Source: Adiantum capillus-veneris (taxonomy: Eukaryota > Streptophyta > Polypodiopsida > Polypodiales > Pteridaceae). Taken from it: 64,000 bases of DNA. A program made the position numbers and the translations under genes. The stretch is from NCBI GenBank assembly GCA_014529385.2, contig CM043960.1, forward strand, positions 73,175,910-73,239,909, read 5' to 3'. The notes beneath the pieces are model-generated. The model saw nothing but the letters and a program-made list of their open reading frames with translations, was not told the DNA's origin and did not search any database. Shown in pieces: positions 59,684-64,000 of the stretch. The stretch's first letter is position 1; every line of letters begins with the position of its first letter.

Positions 59684-60332
59684 TGCTATGAGTGCGTATA
59701 GAGCTAGAAGAGACCAAGAGGAGGCGCTCACATGGACTTGATGATAAGCTTAATATTGATTATGAGACTTAATATTTTATTAAGAGAGCTAGATACAAGA
59801 CTTGGATTACATGACTTGAGTACAAGACAAGGCTTGATTGCAAGGACAAGACTTGAATATAAGACAAGAACTAGAAGAGGGATTTCATAATAGGAGGCTC
59901 ACAACTAGTGTTGGCAAGACTGGGGGTCTTGTGGCCCAAGACCCCTATTTATACTAGTGCTTGAGGAGGTTGGGACTTTCTAGGTTCTTCTTGAGGAGGT
60001 TAGAATCTTCTAGAACCTTCTTGATCCTTCTAGTTCTTCTAGAACCTTCTGGATCCTTCTTCAACTTTCCAGAGCTTTCCAGAAACTTTTAGATTCTTTC
60101 AAAATCTTATCCAAGATTCTAGAAACTTCTTGATCCTTCTAGTTCTTCTAGAACCTTCTAGATCCTTCCTCAACTTTCTAGAGCTTTCCAGAAACTTCTA
60201 GATTCTTCCGAAATCTTCTCCATGCTTTTAGAAACTTCTAGAATCTTCTTGATACTTTTAGAACTTCTAGAATCTTGTGGATTCTTCTAGATTATTCTAG
60301 AGCCTTCTAGCAATGATGTAGGTGATGATGCA
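59684..60332 (-). repeat. 5' LTR of the minus chromovirus-like element
   Basis: About 649 bp. On the minus strand it runs from TGCATCATCACCTACATCAT to CTCATAGCA just before the gag leader. Same length and organisation as 62377-63024. Confidence 0.8.
59947..60318 (-). promoter_or_regulatory. Heat-shock-element array and TATA box of the minus LTR
   Basis: Reading the minus strand, alternating GAA/TTC pentamers fill about 60318-60000, including four-unit GAATCTTCTAGAACCTTC (60003-60020, plus-strand view) and three-unit TTCTAGAACCTTC sites at 60038 and 60146 and TTCTAGAAACTTC at 60117. TATAAAT follows at 59953-59947. The nGAAnnTTCn pattern is the binding site of trimeric heat-shock factor. Confidence 0.75.
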
Positions 60333-61170
60333 GGCAAGGACCCTAGGGAGGTCACCTAATAAAATGTAATCTATCACGTGAGTTCAACAGAAGGGTATTT
60401 AAAGTTCTTGAAACTTATAGAAATGTATATATAGAAGGGCATTATTTTTTCAAATTTGAAAAAAATTACAGGTTTTAAAAGAAAAGGGTACATTATATTC
60501 TTAACAAAATTCACAGATAAAGGGTTTTACAAACATGTCTTGAACGCACATGATAAGGTAGTTTTACGCATAGTGAACCCCCCGAGGCAACGATTGACTC
60601 TCAAGCATCCATGACACACGCACTCCAAGCACTCTCTCCATAGAAAACTCGTAAAGTATCTTGGAGGAGGATTTATTGGCTTTGCATTGTCACGAGCTGG
60701 GACAAACTAGAGTGATGTTATTAGTTTTATAGTTCATGCACCATACAGTTGTAATGTGAGGGGTATTGAAGTCCTTGTTTCTCTCTATCGAATGGCAATG
60801 TGCGTAATAGAACCATCACCATCTAGAAGAGAATATTTCTTTGAGTTGTATGGATACTGTGTGTTTAAAAAGGTGAAATTATTCATAGTTTCAAGCTCCA
60901 TGTTGTTCCAAGTGTTGTTTGCTTATGCTTATTGAAATGTAATAACATGAGTATTGCTTATAGTTTGGTATTAGTTTTTTATTGATCACATTGGTCTTTC
61001 TTTGTGCTGCTCCACCACCACAAACATCATACGTAGAGGATTTTGAAATTTGGAATCACCACTAGGAATAATGATTGCGATCAATGGTATTAATAATTTT
61101 ATTTGATTCATTGTTGTATGGTTCTCATCAGTGACTTCATGTGTTTTTTGTGTAGGTCATCCTCATCTAA
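60333..61170. other. No recognisable gene between the two LTR elements
   Basis: Only short ORFs. This may be the flank or 5' part of the SAM-like pseudogene that follows. Confidence 0.5.
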
Positions 61171-61176
61171 GTCAAC

Positions 61177-62345
61177 ATGGAAGATGAACCATTAGCAAGA
61201 GTTTGTAAATGGTATGCTCATCAAGTGTCATGCTTTATTAAAGGCTTTTTGGGTCAAGATTGATATACTCAGAGCATACGCAAGAATAATGTCAATGGTA
61301 GAAGTCTTTTGTATATGTCCGTTGCTTCATGGTAAGCTCTAGGAGTTGACATAAGTGGACATAGGTTTGCGTTGCATAGCTGGCTCAAAGTAAAGTTGCA
61401 GAGGGAGGGATATCAAGCTCCTTTGCTTAGAGAGAATCAAGTTCCAAATCATCCAAAGATCCTCACCATATGTCAATCATCTGCAATGTCACATAACGAG
61501 GAGGAGGAGGAGGAAAATCTTTGTTCAAGTGACACCAACCTTGACTCTATGCCCGGATTCAAGACTCTGACAATTTTTCCAACAACCAGAAAGGAGAAAA
61601 TGTTTCTTCGGGACAATTTCTCTATGGAACATCGTGCCTAGAATCGCAATTTGGAGCGAATTTGCAGGTGGGCTGAACAAGGACTTGGTTTATTTCCACT
61701 TAAAAAGTTCAAGTATGCAGACGTAGCCATGGACAAGAAAATGAGAGAGGCGGTTGATAAGTTCATCCATCAAAGAAGAAAGACACTATCTCCTTTGCAT
61801 AATAAGGAAAAGCAAGAAGATGGTGACTACATGACAGAGCAACAAAAATTTCTCAAGCTAAATCAACATAGACGATATATGAGGCTCAAAGCAGGTCCAC
61901 TCTTTCCAAACACTGATAAAGCCAACTATACGTCAAAGAAAAACCTCCGCCACGATATGTTGAGGGAAATTATTGAAGATAACAAATTGGATCCAATAAT
62001 GGTGGATTTGGATATGTAAGATGCAAACCAAGAAAATGAGAGCAAAGCCTTGCTTACACCAAGCATGCGTGATGTTTGCTATGTTCCAGCAAGTATACTT
62101 CAAGAGAAGGTGACTATCATGGGATCATCCAAGATCATATCGGAGGAAAATATCCAATGTAGATGTGGATTGTTTCTTCAAGGTATGCCATAATAGTTCT
62201 GCTTTATTCCATTTCTTGATGCAAACACAAAGCAAGTTGGCATAGGAGTAGTTCTTTCAAAGCTAAGTGGTGGAAATAAGTATGACCTATGGAGGATTCA
62301 AATAGAATCAATTAATAATGATGCCATTGGAATTTATATTCCTGG
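61177..62345 (+). pseudogene. SAM-domain-like pseudogene
   Basis: The frame from ATG 61177 (just after TTTTTGTGTAG, a plausible intron end) reads MEDEPLARVCKWYAHQVSCF, a stop (61252), YTQSIRKNNVNGRSLLYMSV, a stop (about 61333), and ALGVDISGHRFALHSWLKVK. The order of Trp, the N-V-N-G-R-SLL block and the L-G-V-x-x-x-G-H-R block with a final helix fits a sterile alpha motif. An acidic linker (61495-61520) is followed by 61651-62019 (CRWAEQGLGLFPLKKFKYAD, HRRYMRLKAGPLFPNTDKAN), which I do not recognise. At least four stops make it a pseudogene; it ends next to an LTR. Confidence 0.45.
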
Positions 62346-62376
62346 TGTCATGGATGCTTGAGAGTCAGTCGCTCCC

Positions 62377-63024
62377 TGCATCATTGCCTATGTCATTGCC
62401 TACATCATCACTAGAAGGCTCTAGAAGAATCTAGAAGGATCTAGAAGATTCTAGAAACATGGAGAAGATTCTGAAAGAATCTAGAAGTTTTTGGAAAGCT
62501 CTAGAAAATTGAAGAAGGATCTAGAAGGTTCTAGAAGAACTAGAAGGATCATGAAGTTTCTAGAAGCTTGGAGAATATTCCGAAAGAATCTATAAGTTTC
62601 TGGAAAGCTCTAGAAAGTTGAAGAAGGATCTTGAAGGTTCTAGAAGAACTAGAAGGATCAAGAAGGTTCTAGAAGATTCTAACCTCCTCAAGAAGAACCT
62701 AGAAAGTCCCAACCTCCTCAAGTAACCTCCTCAAGCACTAGTATAAATAGGGGTCTTGGGCCACAAGACCCTCAGTCTTGCCAACACCAGTTGTGAGCCT
62801 CCTATGAGGAAATCCCTCTTCTAGTTCTTGTCTTATGTTCAAGTCTTGTCCTTGCAATCAAGCCTTGTCTTGTACTCAAGTCATGTAATCCAAGTCTTGT
62901 ATCTAGCTCTCTTAATAAAGTATCAAGTCTTGTAATCAATATTAAGCTTATCATCAAATCCAAGTTCTTGTACATTGTGAGCGCCTCCTCTTGCTCTCTT
63001 CTAGCTCTATACATGCTCATAACA
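62377..63024 (+). repeat. 5' LTR of the plus chromovirus-like element
   Basis: About 648 bp, from TGCATCATTGCC to CTCATAACA, matching the minus copy at 59684-60332 in length and layout: a GAA/TTC array, TATAAATAGGGG, then the shared AGTCTTGTATCTAGCTCTC region. Confidence 0.8.
62404..62748 (+). promoter_or_regulatory. Heat-shock-element array and TATA box of the plus LTR
   Basis: Perfect three-unit sites GAAnnTTCnnGAA are at 62444-62456, 62524-62536, 62553-62565 and 62633-62645. A four-unit site, GAAGGTTCTAGAAGATTC, is at 62662-62679, among many partial ones. TATAAAT is at 62742-62748, about 63 bp after the last perfect site. This layout predicts heat-inducible LTR transcription. Confidence 0.8.
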
Positions 63025-63064
63025 GTTTGGCTAAACTTCCATCTCTTAATCTTCTCAAGCCATC

Positions 63065-64000
63065 ATGGATCCGACGATGGAAGGTGTCATCAACACATTG
63101 AAAAGCATCCAAGATCAATTACAAGAACTTCGTGAGAGTACCGCTCAACTTCAAGCAGGGCAACCCCTAATCTTGGGACCGGCGTTACAAAATCTTCAAC
63201 GTCAAATTCAAGAGCTTCAAGAGACAAGCACACATCAAGCACAAGCTGCAAGATCTAGCTATTCTCAACAACATAAGAAGGAGCCGAAGGTGAGCATGCC
63301 TGAAAAATTTCATGGGACTAGATCAAATTTTAGAGGTTTTCTCCAACAAGTGCGCCTCTTCATTTGAATGCAACGAGAGCGTTATCCAGATGATGCCTCT
63401 CAAGTAGGCCTTATTGGGACCCTCCTCTTGGGTACGACACTCTCTTGGTTTTCTCCCTTACTTGAAAAATAATCTCCTCTTCTTCATGACTTTGAAGCTT
63501 TTGTGCAGGAGTTCTCTGCAACCTTTGGGGATACTGATAGAGCAAGGGTTGCTTAAACCAAACTTAGAAATCTCTGCCAAGGATCGAGACCTGCATTCGA
63601 ATTTCAACAGCTCACTTGTGATCTGACTTGGCATGAGGAATATTTCATTAGCCAATTTTGGTGGGGATTAAAGGATGACGTAAAATATCTTCTATTGACT
63701 ATGCCAAAGGTTCACACACTAAGCGAGTTCATCTCTGAAGCAATAGAATGTGATAATCAAGTATTTGAGAGGAGACAAGAGAGGCGTCTTGGGGCACCAT
63801 TGCGACCCCAAACATAAGTGACACATAATGGCTACACACCTCAACAGGTCCATGAATTAAGCATTGAGCCCATGCAAGTTGATGCAGCACGGTTTCAACC
63901 TCTCTCAGCCCAGGAGAAGCAAAGGTGACGCATTAATGGCTTATGTATGTATTGTGGAGAGCAGGGGCACATGGAGCAACAGTGTCCAAAGACAAGAAGG
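63065..64000 (+). pseudogene. gag of the plus chromovirus-like element (partial)
   Basis: ATG 63065 opens MDPTMEGVINTLKSIQDQLQ, a short coiled N-terminus, then KFHGTRSNFRGFLQQVRLFI followed by a stop (63365). The same frame continues with further stops to QFWWGLKDDVKYLLLTMPKV and the knuckle CMYCGEQGHMEQQC at the window end. Homologous to 59643-58690. Confidence 0.9.

Larger units (their letters stand above)
55590..60332 (-). mobile_element. Chromovirus-like Ty3/gypsy element with heat-shock-element LTR
   Basis: Minus-strand order: 5' LTR (60332-59684), gag, protease, RT, RNase H, integrase. It fades near 55590 within the integrase C-terminal region; no 3' LTR is visible. It belongs to the same family as 62377-64000, which lies in the opposite direction, head to head. 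Confidence 0.88.
62377..64000 (+). mobile_element. Plus-strand chromovirus-like Ty3 element, continues past window
   Basis: 5' LTR 62377-63024, leader, then gag from ATG 63065. It mirrors the minus element at 55.6-60.3 kb and runs off the window inside the gag knuckle. At least five stops are already present. Confidence 0.88.

Overview
The window is nuclear DNA of a land plant that is dense in retrotransposons. The evidence is plant-type Ty3/gypsy and Ty1/copia elements (including a dual-RNase H Ty3 family), an exact 12-base initiator-Met tRNA primer-binding site, GT-AG introns, and many long (CT)n/(GA)n tracts. I cannot fix the species; a fern or other non-angiosperm is a guess. No rRNA, confident tRNA or CRISPR array is visible, and most coding stretches carry stops or frameshifts.

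0.4-29.6 kb is a three-level nest. A minus-strand Ty3/gypsy element (LTRs 422-2688 and 27531-29631) was split in its pol gene by a plus-strand copy of the same family (4012-23320, 3' LTR 21660-23320). The 5' LTR of that second copy was itself split by about 11 kb of foreign DNA (4980-16066). That innermost DNA holds several (CT)n tracts, an unassigned 390-codon minus-strand ORF, a duplicated 0.85-kb retroelement-leader-like repeat and a MITE-like foldback. The Ty3 family encodes gag, protease, RT with FMDD, a degenerate first RNase H, a second archaeal-type RNase H, and integrase.

29.6-37.5 kb has a minisatellite, another LTR of the same family with a scrap of 3' UTR, AT-rich DNA with short tandem duplications, and a chromodomain-bearing integrase remnant. 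37.5-49.5 kb has a decayed gag with several short-spaced CCHC knuckles, a truncated minus-strand copia element (about 40.45-44.69 kb), and a decayed ORF block ending in a long coiled coil.

49.7-55.0 kb is the most unusual part. A plus-strand reading frame begins with an almost exact histone H3 N-terminus, continues into a divergent H3 histone fold, and after one in-frame stop runs into a multi-exon Ulp1/SENP-like (C48) cysteine peptidase with a proline-rich tail. Upstream are four tandem units, each with a TATAAA box. On the far side is a divergent minus-strand gene of unknown function, and downstream a convergent intron-containing gene. These three genes match nothing I know as a unit; they could be a domesticated locus or an undescribed mobile element.

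55.6-64 kb has two chromovirus-like Ty3 elements of one family arranged head to head (minus 55.6-60.33 kb; plus 62.38 kb to the window end). Their LTR promoters carry dense arrays of perfect heat-shock elements just upstream of a TATA box. Between them lies a broken SAM-domain-like pseudogene.
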